Of a stretch of DNA of 64,000 nt, positions 33,714 to 44,801 are shown in pieces. The stretch spans positions 1 through 64,000 of the forward strand of contig MSJI02000199.1 in assembly GCA_001931905.2 (NCBI GenBank). Direction: 5' to 3'. The stretch's first letter is position 1, and every line of letters begins with the position of its first letter. Under the pieces are notes generated by a model that saw nothing but the letters and a program-made list of their open reading frames with translations, searched no databases and was not told where the DNA came from. Position numbers and translations under genes: made by a program. This DNA is from Cladosporium sp. IMV 00045 (lineage: Eukaryota > Ascomycota > Dothideomycetes > Cladosporiales > Cladosporiaceae).

Positions 33714-36647
33714 ATGCCTACCATGCGCCGATCAGTTCGCAACTCCCAGACGGCCACACAGAACCCGTCCGATCCCTACACTCTCCTCCAAAGCTTCGAC
33801 AGCGGGGTCAACCCAAGCAGACCGGTCAAGTCTTCGCCTCTGGGGAGCTCGACAATCGCTGGTCTACCGCTGGAGTTGATCGACCGTCTCAAAGCCTTCC
33901 CGCTGTTCCAGTCGGCGCCAGACTCCTTCCTGCTATCCATCGGCAAGAGCTTGCGACCGAGCATATACCAACCCAGCCAGGAAGTGATCAGGGAAGGCGA
34001 CGATGCCAAAGCCATGTACTGGTTGGTGCGCGGCAGCGTCAAGGTCACGAGCATCGATGGCGAGAGCACATACGCCGAGCTCAAGCCAGGTTCGTTCTTC
34101 GGCGAGATAGGTATCCTGATGGACATGCCGCGTACAGCGTGCATCGTGGCGACCGTGAGGAGTCTGATTGTAAGGCTGAACAAGGAGGATCTCCAGAAAG
34201 AGCTGCCCAAATACCCCGAAGTTGAGAGCACTATCAGGGAGGAAGCATCCGAGCGTCTGGCCATCCTGCAGCGCAAGAAGAAAGAGCGTGGAGGCTCTGG
34301 AGACACAGGCAATGCGACAGCACCGGTCGCCGCGAGGAAAAGGTCGCGTGACTGGCTTGCCGGAGACGTTGAGATGGCAGAAGCCGGATCGCTCGTTGAC
34401 GGCGAGGTACTGAGCAACAAACGGCGCAAGTCACCTTCGCCCGGCATTGCAGAAGTCGCTGCGTCCAGTGCATTGGGCAGTGGGCCACTGACGGTCCGTC
34501 AATTGCTCAAAGAGTTGCCTCTCTTCTCTGCGTTACCAGGAGATATCCTGCATTTTCTTGGAGTCAACGCTCAGCCTGTGTCATATCCGCCGTTCACGGA
34601 GATCATCAAACAAGGCAGCAGTGGAAGGGACGTGTACTTCATCGTCAAAGGCGATGTCGAGGTCTTTACCGACGCGCCAGACTCTCGGCGCAACTCCGCA
34701 GAACAGGAAATCGCCAAAGTCAGAAAGGTGGACTCGCACAATGAAGAGCAGACTCGCCAGCGTGTACGCGCACGCCTGAAGGTGGGACAATACTTCGGAG
34801 AGGTCACCAGCTTGTCCTTGTCGCCCAGAAGAACAGCGACTGTCAGGAGTGTCGGCGCCGTTGAGTGTCTTTTGATCAACGGCGAGGTTCTGGATGAGTT
34901 GTGGGAGAAGTGCTCACCCGATCTTCGTCAACAAGTCGAGAGTGAGGCCAAGCGTAGGCTTGACGCCGCGAAGAAGGACGATGACATTGTCATGTCCGAC
35001 ATTACCTTGGATGGAGCTGTGGGTGGCGGTGGCGCAACAACGGAGCCTGTGAAGGATGGCAAAGACGATTGGAGAAACAGTCTCCCAACTGTCCGCTTCG
35101 AAGAGCCCAGTGAGATGCCACCTCTCCCATCGATCAGTCAGATGGAGCCTACCGACCCCGACCCTTTCTTCAACCAGAATCTGGACAATATGCGGGCGAG
35201 ATCTCGACGATCATCTCTCGCGCCACCACAACCCGTGGCAGAGACTCCTCCTATTTCGCTGGGAGAGACCCTTCGAACACCATCACCACCGAATAGCGCG
35301 CGGCTGCAAGCATCGTCACCATTGCGACCTAAGAGCGGTGGATCCACGGAATCTCAAACATCTCCTCTCAAGCTGTCGCCAACCACAACCCGCCGTCCCA
35401 GCATGGTCCGTCCGCCTTCAAGTCTTGGGAAGGGCCCTCTTCCTGATACTATACTCATCAAGATCTTCCAAAATCTCGACCTCCTGGATCTTATGCGCTT
35501 GCGGCTGGTGAACATGCATTGGCACAACTTGCTCACTACGTCACCTGATATATTACATCGCCTTGATCTGAGCAGGTACAACAAATACGTTACAGACGAG
35601 ACTTTGCGAGACGTGATCGTGCCTTTCGCCGGTTCCAGACCGAAGGACATCGACCTTTCGAACTGCTTCCATCTGACCGATGAAGGCTTCGCAACGCTTG
35701 TCGAGGCTTGCGGAGAGGGTGCCAGGATGTGGAAAATGAAATCCGTCTGGGATGTATCTGCACCCGCAGTTCTTTCGTTCGTTGAGAAAGCCAAGTGTTT
35801 GGAGGAAATCGACCTCAGCAACTGCCGGAAGGTAGGCGACAACCTGCTCGCCCGTGTGGTCGGATGGGTTGTACCCAAAGACTCTCCTCAGCAAAAGCCT
35901 CTACCTCCTCCACCAACGAATGGTAAACGCCACGGCAAGCGTAATGGAGCATCTCTCAAGGCGATCTTGGAAAGCGAACCGCCACCAGCACCTGGCAGCA
36001 TCATTGGTGCGCCAAAGCTCAAGCGCCTCACGCTCAGCTATTGCAAACATGTGCAAGACCGCAGCATGGCACACATCGCACACCACGCCGCCGATCGCCT
36101 CGAGAGCCTTGATCTTACGCGATGCACCTCGATCTCTGACGCTGGCTTCCACAGTTGGGGCGTCTACGAATTCAAGAACTTGCGTCGTCTGGTGCTTGCC
36201 GACTGCACATACCTGTCGGATCAAGCAATCGTCGGCATCGTCGGCGGCTGCCGCAATCTACACGAGTTGGACCTATCCTTCTGCTGCGCTCTCTCCGACA
36301 CAGCGACCGAAGTGCTCGCCCTAGGCTTGCCTCATCTCCGCCGCCTGAACATGGCATTCTGCGGCAGTGCCGTCTCGGACAACAGCTTGCGCTGCATTGG
36401 ACTTCATCTGCTCGAGCTCCGCTACCTCTCCGTCCGCGGCTGTGTTAGAGTCACCGGGCACGGCGTGGAGAGCGTTGTCGAGGGTTGCTCGCAGATAGAA
36501 GAGTTTGACGTTTCGCAGTGCAAGAATCTGCGGTCTTGGCTGGAGCGTGGAGGTGTAGGAAGGATCAATGCTCCGAAGCCGAACGGGATGGGGAGGAGGA
36601 TTATGTTTGATACGGTCGCGGACGGGACTTGGAGGACTGGACGATGA
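33714..36647 (+). CDS. Double cyclic-nucleotide-binding, F-box and leucine-rich-repeat protein
   Basis: Single exon, 977 aa; the downstream Met3-Met4 context (MPTMRRSVRNSQ) leaves the start slightly open. Two cNMP-binding folds occur: residues 55-180 (FPLFQSAPDSFLLSIGKSLR, GSFFGEIGILMDMPRTACIV) and 265-410 (LPLFSALPGDILHFLGVNAQ, GQYFGEVTSLSLSPRRTATV). An F-box follows near 575-620 (LPDTILIKIFQNLDLLDLMR, then LVNMHWHNLL). AMN1-type leucine-rich repeats run to the end (LKRLTLSYCKHVQDRSMAHI, LHELDLSFCCALSDTATEVL). The phosphate-binding cassettes read FGEIGILMDMPRTA and FGEVTSLSLSPRRTA; the Gly-Glu and an Arg are retained. The protein would be an SCF ubiquitin-ligase adaptor whose substrate choice might depend on a nucleotide or a related fold. 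I recall that this architecture recurs in filamentous fungi. Confidence 0.9.
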   Translation: MPTMRRSVRNSQTATQNPSDPYTLLQSFDSGVNPSRPVKSSPLGSSTIAGLPLELIDRLKAFPLFQSAPDSFLLSIGKSLRPSIYQPSQEVIREGDDAKAMYWLVRGSVKVTSIDGESTYAELKPGSFFGEIGILMDMPRTACIVATVRSLIVRLNKEDLQKELPKYPEVESTIREEASERLAILQRKKKERGGSGDTGNATAPVAARKRSRDWLAGDVEMAEAGSLVDGEVLSNKRRKSPSPGIAEVAASSALGSGPLTVRQLLKELPLFSALPGDILHFLGVNAQPVSYPPFTEIIKQGSSGRDVYFIVKGDVEVFTDAPDSRRNSAEQEIAKVRKVDSHNEEQTRQRVRARLKVGQYFGEVTSLSLSPRRTATVRSVGAVECLLINGEVLDELWEKCSPDLRQQVESEAKRRLDAAKKDDDIVMSDITLDGAVGGGGATTEPVKDGKDDWRNSLPTVRFEEPSEMPPLPSISQMEPTDPDPFFNQNLDNMRARSRRSSLAPPQPVAETPPISLGETLRTPSPPNSARLQASSPLRPKSGGSTESQTSPLKLSPTTTRRPSMVRPPSSLGKGPLPDTILIKIFQNLDLLDLMRLRLVNMHWHNLLTTSPDILHRLDLSRYNKYVTDETLRDVIVPFAGSRPKDIDLSNCFHLTDEGFATLVEACGEGARMWKMKSVWDVSAPAVLSFVEKAKCLEEIDLSNCRKVGDNLLARVVGWVVPKDSPQQKPLPPPPTNGKRHGKRNGASLKAILESEPPPAPGSIIGAPKLKRLTLSYCKHVQDRSMAHIAHHAADRLESLDLTRCTSISDAGFHSWGVYEFKNLRRLVLADCTYLSDQAIVGIVGGCRNLHELDLSFCCALSDTATEVLALGLPHLRRLNMAFCGSAVSDNSLRCIGLHLLELRYLSVRGCVRVTGHGVESVVEGCSQIEEFDVSQCKNLRSWLERGGVGRINAPKPNGMGRRIMFDTVADGTWRTGR

Positions 36648-37123
36648 TGAGATGGAACGTTTGTATTGATGTTCTATTCTTCTTCTTTACTAATGACTGA
36701 TTCACGATGCGCGGCGCGAAAGATTACTTGGAACGGCACCAGGCGTTTGAAGAGGACTGTCACATTGGACCGGCGATTCTCTGTTTTGGGAACAGGAAGG
36801 GTTGCGACTTGCGATTTTTCTTTTCTTTTTCACGATGTACCAGAAACTGATCTAAGTGTCTAAATAGTCATGGCAGCAGGCACAGACTGCAGAAATGCTT
36901 TATATCAACCCACAATGCTTGAATTACTTTTCATGGAGTGATGGTGCTTTCCAGGTCATGATGTTCATGAAGGAAAAGACTGACGATATGTAACCAACAT
37001 CCAAAGGACATACGCCTCGCTTGAGCATCCCGTATCCCATCGAAGTCAACCGACGCCTTGCCAGACTGCCAGTCAGGATAGAAAAAAGCAAGAAAAAAAA
37101 AGCGCGACCCCTCAAGCACACCC
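36648..37123. other. Convergent intergenic region
   Basis: This is the 3' space of the F-box gene and of the GPI-type gene. It is A/T-richer than the genes, with a poly-A run near 37080-37100. No supportable feature. Confidence 0.4.
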
Positions 37124-37727
37124 CTAAAGCATCGAAAACAACACCACACAAACACCCAAACCCACCCAACACCCCGCCCTCACTTTCTCCGCCCCACCCG
37201 TCGTCGACGTAGTAGTACTAGCCTCCGGCTCCGCCGTCGCCACAACAAGCCCCGACTCAACCGCCGTAACCTCCTCCCCCAGCACCGTCCTCGCCGCCCC
37301 ACCCGCCGTCAGCGTCGCCGTGTAAATGCCCCAAACGCCCGACGAGACCTCGCTGGCTGTCAGAGTCTCGGAATCGAACGTGAATGTCTGCACCGGCGTG
37401 CTCGTACTGGGGGGTGCGGTGGCGAGCGTGCCGTCGATGACGAGACCGTTCGTGGCGGCGCTGACGGTGTGGCCGTCGGTGGTGAAGGGTGGGTCGCCGG
37501 GTGCCAGGGTGGTGCCGCGGATGATTACGGTGCCGTTTTCTTTCAGCGTGTACCCGAGGCCGAAGGAGGGGAGGGTTGTTGGGGATGCGGTTGTGGTTTG
37601 GTTGTCTGGGAGGTTGTTAGTACGCTAGGAGGCAGTTCATGGAAGATGGTTCCTGGAACGTACCATGGGCGGCAGCAGAAGCGCTGCTGGCGATGAGGAG
37701 GGCAGTTGTGAGGTATTGGATGAACAT
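37124..37727 (-). CDS. Secreted, probably GPI-anchored small protein
   Basis: complement(join(37124..37605, 37664..37727)), 181 aa. The 58-nt intron begins GTACGT, holds CTAAC and ends CCCAG; it joins AAAH to DNQTTTASP. The N-terminus is a signal peptide (MFIQYLTTALLIASSASAAA). The middle is Thr/Ser/Ala-rich and beta-like with a repeated pattern: TLKENGTVIIRGTTLAPGDP, then GHTVSAATNGLVIDGTLAT. The end has a small-residue site (STTGGAEKVRAG) and a hydrophobic tail (CWVGLGVCVVLFSML), as in GPI anchoring. I know no function. It should reside at the plasma membrane or cell wall. A TATATAT lies about 110 bp upstream of the start. Confidence 0.82.
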
Positions 37728-38402
37728 GATGGGTATCGCTTTGAAGAATGGTGTTGGATGTGTGAGAAATGCAGTATGTGTAAGAAATGGTTGGTGATGA
37801 TATGATACAAGTCAATGGCGATACATTGATGCTCTAGATATATACTCGGATATGTTACCAAGAACCTAAGGCTGAAGCTGACGATACCAACAGTAGGACC
37901 GTCATTCAGCTCCTGGGTAGTCAATGAGCGGTATGCAAAGACGAGCATCTGTGGGTCTTTCTGTTGGCAGGTCGGCAGTGCAGGCAGCTGAACGAATCCT
38001 TCACGTCCCAGCTGAAGCCCATGTAAAGATCACCGCTTGCCTGTACAACAATCCTGTAGGCTGAGCTTGAAATTTCTCTCGTATTCCTCGCTGATTGATG
38101 ACAAGAAAACTAGACGGATGCACCGAAGCGCAAGGCCTTTTGAAAGAAGCAGTCGTGAAAGATAGTCCAGCTAACTTTTAGGTATCTGGAAACATTTTGG
38201 ACCGCATTGTACTGTGTGCCTTGCAGCACCAAGAATAATAAACCAAATATATACGTAGAGATCTGCAAAGAAAACCAAAGAAATACCTTTCCGTAAAGTG
38301 GGGTATACCGCCAATGCCGCCGTCTTCAGGCCTCATCGGGCACGTTGCCAAAACGCCTTCCCTCGCCGCCCCCTTTCTTGTTGTCCGCAAGAAGTTTATT
38401 CT
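37728..38402. promoter_or_regulatory. Promoter side of the GPI-type gene and 3' flank of the membrane-protein gene
   Basis: A TATA-like element reads TATATATCT on the minus strand (plus 37836-37844). The rest is AT-rich without other visible features; short ORFs are unsupported. Confidence 0.4.
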
Positions 38403-39715
38403 TCACTTCGCAGCTTCGCTGACATGTGTCATCTCGACTCTCTTGTAGATCCCCGCGGCCGGATTATGTAGCCTCTCTTCGCTCCCACTCCTCGGTCCAC
38501 TGATCGAATCCCACTGTTCTCGATCCTCAACATCTGCCCGCCCGCAGGTGACGTGCAGGTTGAAAGACGGTTTGCCAGTGTCTCCATCCACCGAGCCAGC
38601 CACAGAGGTTGCATCTGTGGTTGTCATTCCCGTGGCACTGCCGCCTTTCGCGTAACGTTGCATTTCGATCACGTCTGGCTCTGGAAACGGGTTGGGTCCT
38701 GCTTGCGGGCGGAGACGTGACGCCCGACTAGGGTCACCGGTTGCGTGCGAACGGCTTCGAGTTGCCAGACGACTGCGAGTGCCCTCCAGCACGGCGGAGA
38801 AGAGTGGCTTGAGCGTTGGCAGGCTGGCGGCTAGGATTCCGAGACAGAGCTCGATGACGAACCAGACGTGGAATCGGTTCTCGAAAAGGTGGTCAGGAGT
38901 TTCGAAGGCTATGGCTTGGAGGCGGGCTTTGATGATACCAGCTGCGCAGGCGAAGAAACCCAGGGAAAGGATGATGATCAGAGAGAATTTGGTCTTCTTG
39001 TTGACTTGCAGCTTGAGAATGATCGGTACTGGGATGATGGCGAAGACTATGTCCGTGATGATGTTGACAATCGAATTGAAGAGGCCAATGTCGCCGAATG
39101 TGCGGTTGGAGAAGCATTTGGTGCTTGGGTCCATGCGGACGAAGTAGTCCCAGCTGGCGGACACGGGTATACAAGAGAAAATCAGTGTACCGGAGCAGGT
39201 CAATGCGAAGCAGGTGAGGAAGGCTAGGAGAGTAAGCTTGGGTATGGAAGCAGTCAGGTTGCGTTGTACTTACCGACTGAGGACCAGAGAAAGATCTTCC
39301 AGAATTTCTGCAGCATGATGCGCATCAAGAAGATGGCGATAGAGATTTTGACAAGCAAGACACCCCACATGACCAGCAGGTTATGGGCAAATAGCCATTT
39401 CAGATATGGCATGAACATCCAGGGTTCCGGCCATTCCCAGTGTCGTCCCATTCCATACTGTGACTCTCCGCACAAGCAGATGAATGTGCCAAGTGCCATC
39501 AAGGCGGCCGCGAGCATAGTCCAGTCATCAGCTCCAACGAAGCGCAGCATATAGCTTCGTACGAAGAGTCGAAGGCACACAACACCAACCGCGAGGAAAG
39601 TGAAAGCGCCTGTCAGCCCGAGGATAGATGCGACATTGCTTTCGTCCAGGTATTCCTGGCTCGGTGGCTCAGGTGGTTGAAAGTCAGCAGCTTGTCGTAA
39701 AGACAATACTGGCAT
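38403..39715 (-). CDS. Fungal rhodopsin-fold (seven-TM) integral membrane protein
   Basis: complement(join(38403..39223, 39274..39715)), 420 aa. The 50-nt intron (GTAAGT...CCTAG) joins IFLWSSV to AFLTCFALTC. The start at MPVLSLRQAADF is preferred over the longer frame from 39886. Seven hydrophobic helices are visible: helix 1 SILGLTGAFTFLAVGVVCLR, then GADDWTMLAAALMALGTFIC. Later come GVLLVKISIAIFLMRIM and the conserved PVSASWDYF; NIITDIVFAIIPVPIILKLQ and GFFACAAGIIKARLQAIAF follow. The C-terminal 120 residues are hydrophilic and cytosolic. This is the fungal rhodopsin-domain family (often called SAT5- or PTH11-related). Members may sense ligands at the plasma membrane, but ligand and signalling partners are unknown. 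Confidence 0.88.
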
Positions 39716-41952
39716 GTTGCCGGCTTGCTTGCAGATGCGGCGCAAGTCCTGGTAGGTCTCGCGCGGCGCGGTTGAAGAAGGTTTTGTGTTGTTAAATAGG
39801 TGGCCAGGGCTGTGAAGGGCTGGCGTGGGCTCCTCTTTGCCTTGCAATACAAATATGTCAGGATGTGTCAGGGATTTTGTTTCCAATACCGTGGATGACC
39901 CACTTTCTTGAATACCAGTCAGCTGAAGACGTCGACGGCAGCCTGCATTGGGATCAAGACCACGCGAACGATTCGGATGCGCAGTTTGGCTAGGCGAGCG
40001 GATAGAAGATCGGAATCTGCACGCTCAAGGTGATGAAGCCATTCTCAATAATAATGGTGTACCGAGGCTAAGTCGCCGTGAAACAGAAGATGCATAATAC
40101 ATCGCCTGCCCAACAGAGCGATCCAATAGTGATCATTCGAAGAGTCTTCTTCCAGGAAGAGCAATCTGGGCAAGCCCTCAAGCTAAACGGTACCGGGAGT
40201 ACAGAGGCTGCAAGGGTAGGGAATCGAATAGATTAAGCAGTTTGGTAATCTGCAGGTGCCGAGGTGGCATCCGCTAAACAGCACGTGTTTGTACTGTATC
40301 GCGAGTCGCTAAACATGGCGAAGGAGTGCAAAAGCAGGCTCCCGGGATTGCCAATGTCGCAATGCATGAAGACGCAGTGAAAGTCGATCGGCATCCTTCA
40401 AAGTGAAACGGTGAGAAGTAAGAAACCCAGCCGAATGGAAAGTTCTCTCTACCACAGCTTGATCGGTTCACAAAAGCCCTACCTGGATTTGAGGTTGACA
40501 ACTTGGCGGTGGAGCTGATTCACTGTGAAGATACCGTTGAACATTTGCCACCTCCGGCATGGAGAGATGCCTCGGTTCCTGCGCCGGCATCTTCCAAAGT
40601 AGTAGAGAGAAGTCCGAAGCTAGTTGTTGATAATATATTGTATCAAGTTGACTTTGTGTGTCGTAAAAACTAGCGAGCGTCGAGCCCTCAGGTGTTGCGG
40701 AGCGGGACGGTGACCCAGCCTCGATCGGTAACGGTCCGAACGATACAGATCGCTTGTGCTCTTTTCCCTGGTGCGAGAAATCGTATGGAACGGGGAACTC
40801 GGGTCGGCGTTGACAAGCGAGCAGACGCTGCAGAATGGTGTACGAGTAAGCATCCCTGCGAAAGAGGATCGAGAGCCACATGAGGGCTCAGTTGTTGGCA
40901 AGTGGTAGGGCAGGCAACGCGAGGTCTGAGCGCCGTCTTCAGAACATCCGTAGGTATCCTTGAACATCTGCATTCGACATGCAAGTGCTGCCGCCTCGGA
41001 CCTCGCCCATGTCCCCGCGGTCATAACATGCATGAAAGACGGCATCATGCATAAGGAATGAATCCGATAAGTCACGCTAGGCAGCGTTCATGATCCCATT
41101 CCAGGTTTTGTGGCCTTCGAGGCGGCAGATACATCTTGATTTTCCAAGATATCGAAGCTGATGTTTGCGGTTACCAGTATGTCACTGCCAACTCTTCTGG
41201 AAAGATGAGGCGAAGTGCGAAGTGAGGGCTTGCTAGGAGGTAGACAAGACTGAGGGCAAACTCCAACAGGCGGGTCCGCAACGGTGTCGGCACCGATACA
41301 CGAGGGGTGTTGCACGAGCACTCCCCTGCCCTGGGCCCCGGATGGTGGCGCAAAAATTGTACCACTACAATACTTGATCTTTGCCCAGTCGAGTCTGGCC
41401 AGAAATCCCTGCTTCAATCACCGTTGCGATAGCGGACCATGAACCCCATATCCGTCTATAAGGCCCTACCGAGATCACCAGAGACTATCAGTCCTCGGTG
41501 AATTCAATCTTCAGCCTATGTATTTTCGGCCGATAACCCTCGGACATTTCCTTCATTGATCGATGACCCCTCAGTATCTCGCTTGGATGCCACGGCACTA
41601 CCGATTTTCAGCGTGTATTGCACTAACATTTGGTCACCCCAGCATGTTGGTATCGCAGCACGTGTTGACAAGCATACCTAGCACTTAGCAAGTGAACCGG
41701 CTCGCTCGACTGAGGGTTCCTTGTCCAGCAAGTCCGTTTAGTGCTATGGCAATTGATTAGGCACTATACAGAACTGAAAGCTCCTTTTCAGCCCACATGC
41801 TATTTTCGAGCAGATCGCTTGTGCCGTCTCGTATATAGTTGGCGTGCAAACTCTACCTCTCGGGTTCTGTTTGACATCCAGACATCACGCTTTCAATCTT
41901 TCATTACTACCCTTCTAGACGCAAGCCTAGTTACACTATCACCGTCGATCCA
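39716..41952. other. Large intergenic region (about 2.2 kb)
   Basis: A low-confidence minus-strand ORF is listed separately. Near the right end, TATATAG at 41832-41838 lies about 120 bp before the tyrosinase start and is its likely TATA box. The remainder shows only short ORFs. Confidence 0.4.
40468..40881 (-). CDS. Possible hypothetical protein (weak)
   Basis: A 137-aa open frame, MWLSILFRRDAYSYTILQRL followed by KRSVSFGPLPIEAGSPSRSA and TPEGSTLASFYDTQSQLDTI, has protein-like composition. Overlapping frames to 41075 could be part of the same gene if an intron ends at CTTTCGCAG just inside it. No family is recognised and no full model can be built. Confidence 0.2.
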   Translation of the reverse strand: MWLSILFRRDAYSYTILQRLLACQRRPEFPVPYDFSHQGKEHKRSVSFGPLPIEAGSPSRSATPEGSTLASFYDTQSQLDTIYYQQLASDFSLLLWKMPAQEPRHLSMPEVANVQRYLHSESAPPPSCQPQIQVGLL

Positions 41953-43276
41953 ATGCATCTCAGCACTGTGGCTGCAGCCGCCTCGCTGCTTGCTGTCTCA
42001 GCTTATGCGTGGGAGCCTTCCGCAACCGACGGGACTGACGAGCTGGCGGCACAAGGCGTCGCAAACCTGCAGAAACGCCTCGCCTCGAAGAACACGAGCT
42101 CAGGATGCACTCCCGAGAATGCAGTCGTTCGCAAAGAATGGATGACACTGAGCGATGCAGAGAAGATCGCATACACAGACGCCGTGAAATGTCTCATGGC
42201 AAAGCCATCCATCTCCGGGGATCTTGTTCCTGGCGCCAGATCCAGATACGATGACTTCGTCGGTACTCACATCAACCAGACTATGAGCATTCACGGAACT
42301 GTGAGGATCAACATAGCCGCTTTCACGCCCTGAGAGAGTGCTAACATCCAACAGGGTAACTTCCTGTCATGGCACCGCTACTTCACCTGGACCTACGAGC
42401 ACGCTCTCCGCGACGAGTGCGGCTACGAGGGCTACCAGCCGTACATCAACTGGGGCAAGTACGCTCACGACATTGTTGGCTCGCCTCTGTTCGACGGCAG
42501 TGAGACGTCCATTAGCGGCGACGGGGAGTACATCCCGCACGACGACACCGGCATTCCATCCCAAGCCTCCCCCAACATCGTCCTTGCCGCCGGCAACGGT
42601 TCCGGCTGCGTCACCGAGGGCCCGTTCAAGAACATGACCGTTCGCCTCGGTCCCATGTCCCCGGCGATTGGAGGTCTTCCAGCCAACCCTCTGATTAGTG
42701 GTCTGGGCCTCAACGAGCGCTGCCTGCGCCGTGATCTGTCAAATGCTGCCTCCACTTCAGGTTCCACCGAGGAGCTCAGCTGTAAGTCGGCAATGTAAAC
42801 CACTTGAAGAGGCCGAAACTGACTTGCAATAGACGATCTGATCACCAACTTCACCGACATCGCCAGCTTCCAAGACAGAATGCAAGGTGACTTCCCCAGG
42901 GGAATTATTGGCGTCCATACCGCTGGCCACTTCTGGGTCGGCGCCGACCCTGGTAAGCCCTCAAAGCCATCGTCCATCTCATTTCCCGGAAGTTCGCTGA
43001 CAGTGTTCCGCAGGCGGTGACCTTTTCGCTTCCCCCGGCGACCCCTACTTCTACCTGCACCACGCTCAAATCGACCGCACCTGGTGGATTTGGCAGAACC
43101 AGGACCTCGAGACCCGCCAGAACGCTATCGCTGGCACGCACACGCTGTTCAATTTCCCCCCGTCGGCGAACGCTACGCTCGACGACATGATTGACATCGG
43201 CGTCAACGCGCCTGCCATTACGATCGGAGAGGCCATGAGCACGCTTGCTGGCCCGTTCTGCTACATTTATGAGTAG
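41953..43276 (+). CDS. Secreted short-form tyrosinase / catechol oxidase
   Basis: join(41953..42300, 42355..42781, 42833..42952, 43014..43276), 385 aa. Introns of 54, 51 and 61 nt all follow GT(G/A)A..AG. A signal peptide (MHLSTVAAAASLLAVSAYA) starts the protein. The type-3 copper centre is complete. CuA: His106, His114 and His123 (THINQTMSIHG, then GNFLSWHRYF), the usual H-x7-H-x8-H. CuB: His287 and His291 (GVHTAGHFWVG) and His314/315 (YFYLHHAQIDRTWW). The enzyme should oxidise phenols to quinones outside the cell. There is no C-terminal lid extension: it ends shortly after CuB, like the short secreted catechol-oxidase class. Possible roles are melanin-type polymerisation or detoxification of plant phenolics. 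Intron 1 separates two CuA ligands. Confidence 0.92.
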
Positions 43277-43799
43277 ATAGATGGAGAGCCTAGTTGATAA
43301 TGTAATATTTCGTGTGCGCAGTGCTTTCCGACCTGTTCTCAGTCATCAGCATATTGTGTGATAAAATTCCGTTCCTTTGCCTGCTATGAAGAACTGATGT
43401 GCAGAGAAGAATTGACGTCTTCGATTTCCATGTAGCTAGACACTGTGACATCTGAGCTGCAGGAGTCCGCTCAGGGTGTCATGCGCATATACGAAGAGCC
43501 GTGGTCTGCGCTGGCAAAGAGAAGGCCGTCCGCGGGCTCTATCTCGTGCTCGCGGCGCCGTGGCCTCGTGCGTTCTCTATGCTGGCGTTGTCTCCTTGCT
43601 TTTTCGCCTCAACAAATGCATTCGTTCTTCTTTGTGGGAAGTTCCTCTCAAATGGTATCTTTGACCGATCTCAGGCCGTGAAAATTTCGCCAGAACGCCA
43701 TCGCCAAATCAACCTTGACCGCTTTTGGTCACCTCTCGCGGCTTCCTTCTAGTGTCCATATGCCAGTACTCTTCCAGAAACTCGAAGCCATGTCGCCGT
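43277..43799. other. Convergent intergenic region
   Basis: It holds the 3' flanks of tyrosinase and the UPF0390 gene. Plus-strand ORFs of 62-83 aa overlap in different frames and look like noise. Confidence 0.4.
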
Positions 43800-44146
43800 T
43801 CAAGCCTTCTTTTGGTTCACGGGCTTTCCAGGCTCCGACAACTTCCTGTCCTTCTTTCCACCACGCAGCAGTTCGAGGTGACCAGCCCTGCCAGCGAGCG
43901 TCTTCTCCGTCATGGCCTGCAGGCCAGCGGTGTGCTTCTTGTGAACATGGTGAGCCTTGACGAGCGAAGCCTTCTTGGGCTTGATGACCTTGTTGCCGGT
44001 CTGAATGCGCTGCGACCTGTGAGACAAGAAGAAAAGAGAGTCAGTTGGGAGAATCACTAATGGCTATCACTGGTGGAAGAATTGTCGTACGGTTTGGCGG
44101 GTGTTTTGGGCCCGGTCTTGGTCTTTTTGAACTGTGACTGCGGCAT
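43800..44146 (-). CDS. UPF0390-family small basic nuclear/nucleolar protein
   Basis: complement(join(43800..44016, 44091..44146)), 90 aa. The 74-nt intron begins GTACGA and ends CTCACAG; it joins TGPKTPAKP to [15 protein letters not shown]. The protein begins [18 protein letters not shown], is very Lys-rich throughout, and contains [21 protein letters not shown] basic N-terminus, a short central helix and a C-terminal Lys-rich tail match UPF0390 (the family of human C19orf53), thought to be nucleolar with unknown function. It lacks any signal or membrane segment. Only splicing gives a complete product. The neighbouring genes are unrelated. Confidence 0.8.
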
Positions 44147-44801
44147 TTTGACTGTTCCCCGCTCTGTTCCCTGCCGTGAAAGTGGTGTTGAATGGTGGTA
44201 AAGTGAGGATAATCGGGTTTTGGTGGGTAGAACGGGAGCGGTAGGCTAAATGGGCCAGCCAAGGTCCTCTCGGTGGCGCAAGAGCCGAAAAAAGTTCGCG
44301 CCTGCAACAACAATCTAATCTTCTCCGCAGAGGTCAGACCCCACGCCTCATCACACTTTCACTAACGCAACTCTCACTAACGACTACTCCATCCAGGCAC
44401 GGACGCCATCTACGCACTGTACCTTCTGCCTGCAGGACTTGGTTCTACTTCATTTTACCCGAATATCCTTTCATTGCAATGTCACCACCTATGCGGCTGA
44501 GCGGAGGTTTCGCTCGTGCCCATGCAGACAGTATTCACTCTTGACATCTCATCTTCCACACTGCTGTGCCCTAATTCTTGTCAAGCCCTGACATCTTGAT
44601 ATACCATCGTCAGTCCCGCATGTGGCTATATTTCTTTACTTTAGCCGCAATGGCTTTGATGCCATGGTGGAGTCCATGCTCATGACGGACATGCTCACAA
44701 GATATTAAGAATGCTTTCAAGATCCAGATTCTTGAAGAGCTCCAGCTCGAGGTAGGTGGATTTCTTTTGCAAGTGTCCTTCACTCAAGGCAGTCTCGCAA
44801 G
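44147..44801. promoter_or_regulatory. Divergent promoter region of UPF0390 and GH115 genes
   Basis: About 650 bp between divergent starts. Pyrimidine-rich stretches lie near the UPF0390 start. No clear TATA box or repeated operator is seen for GH115. Confidence 0.35.

Noticed and set aside
40620..41075. 151-aa minus-strand ORF
   Set aside because: Only meaningful if spliced to 40468-40881, and no convincing donor could be placed.
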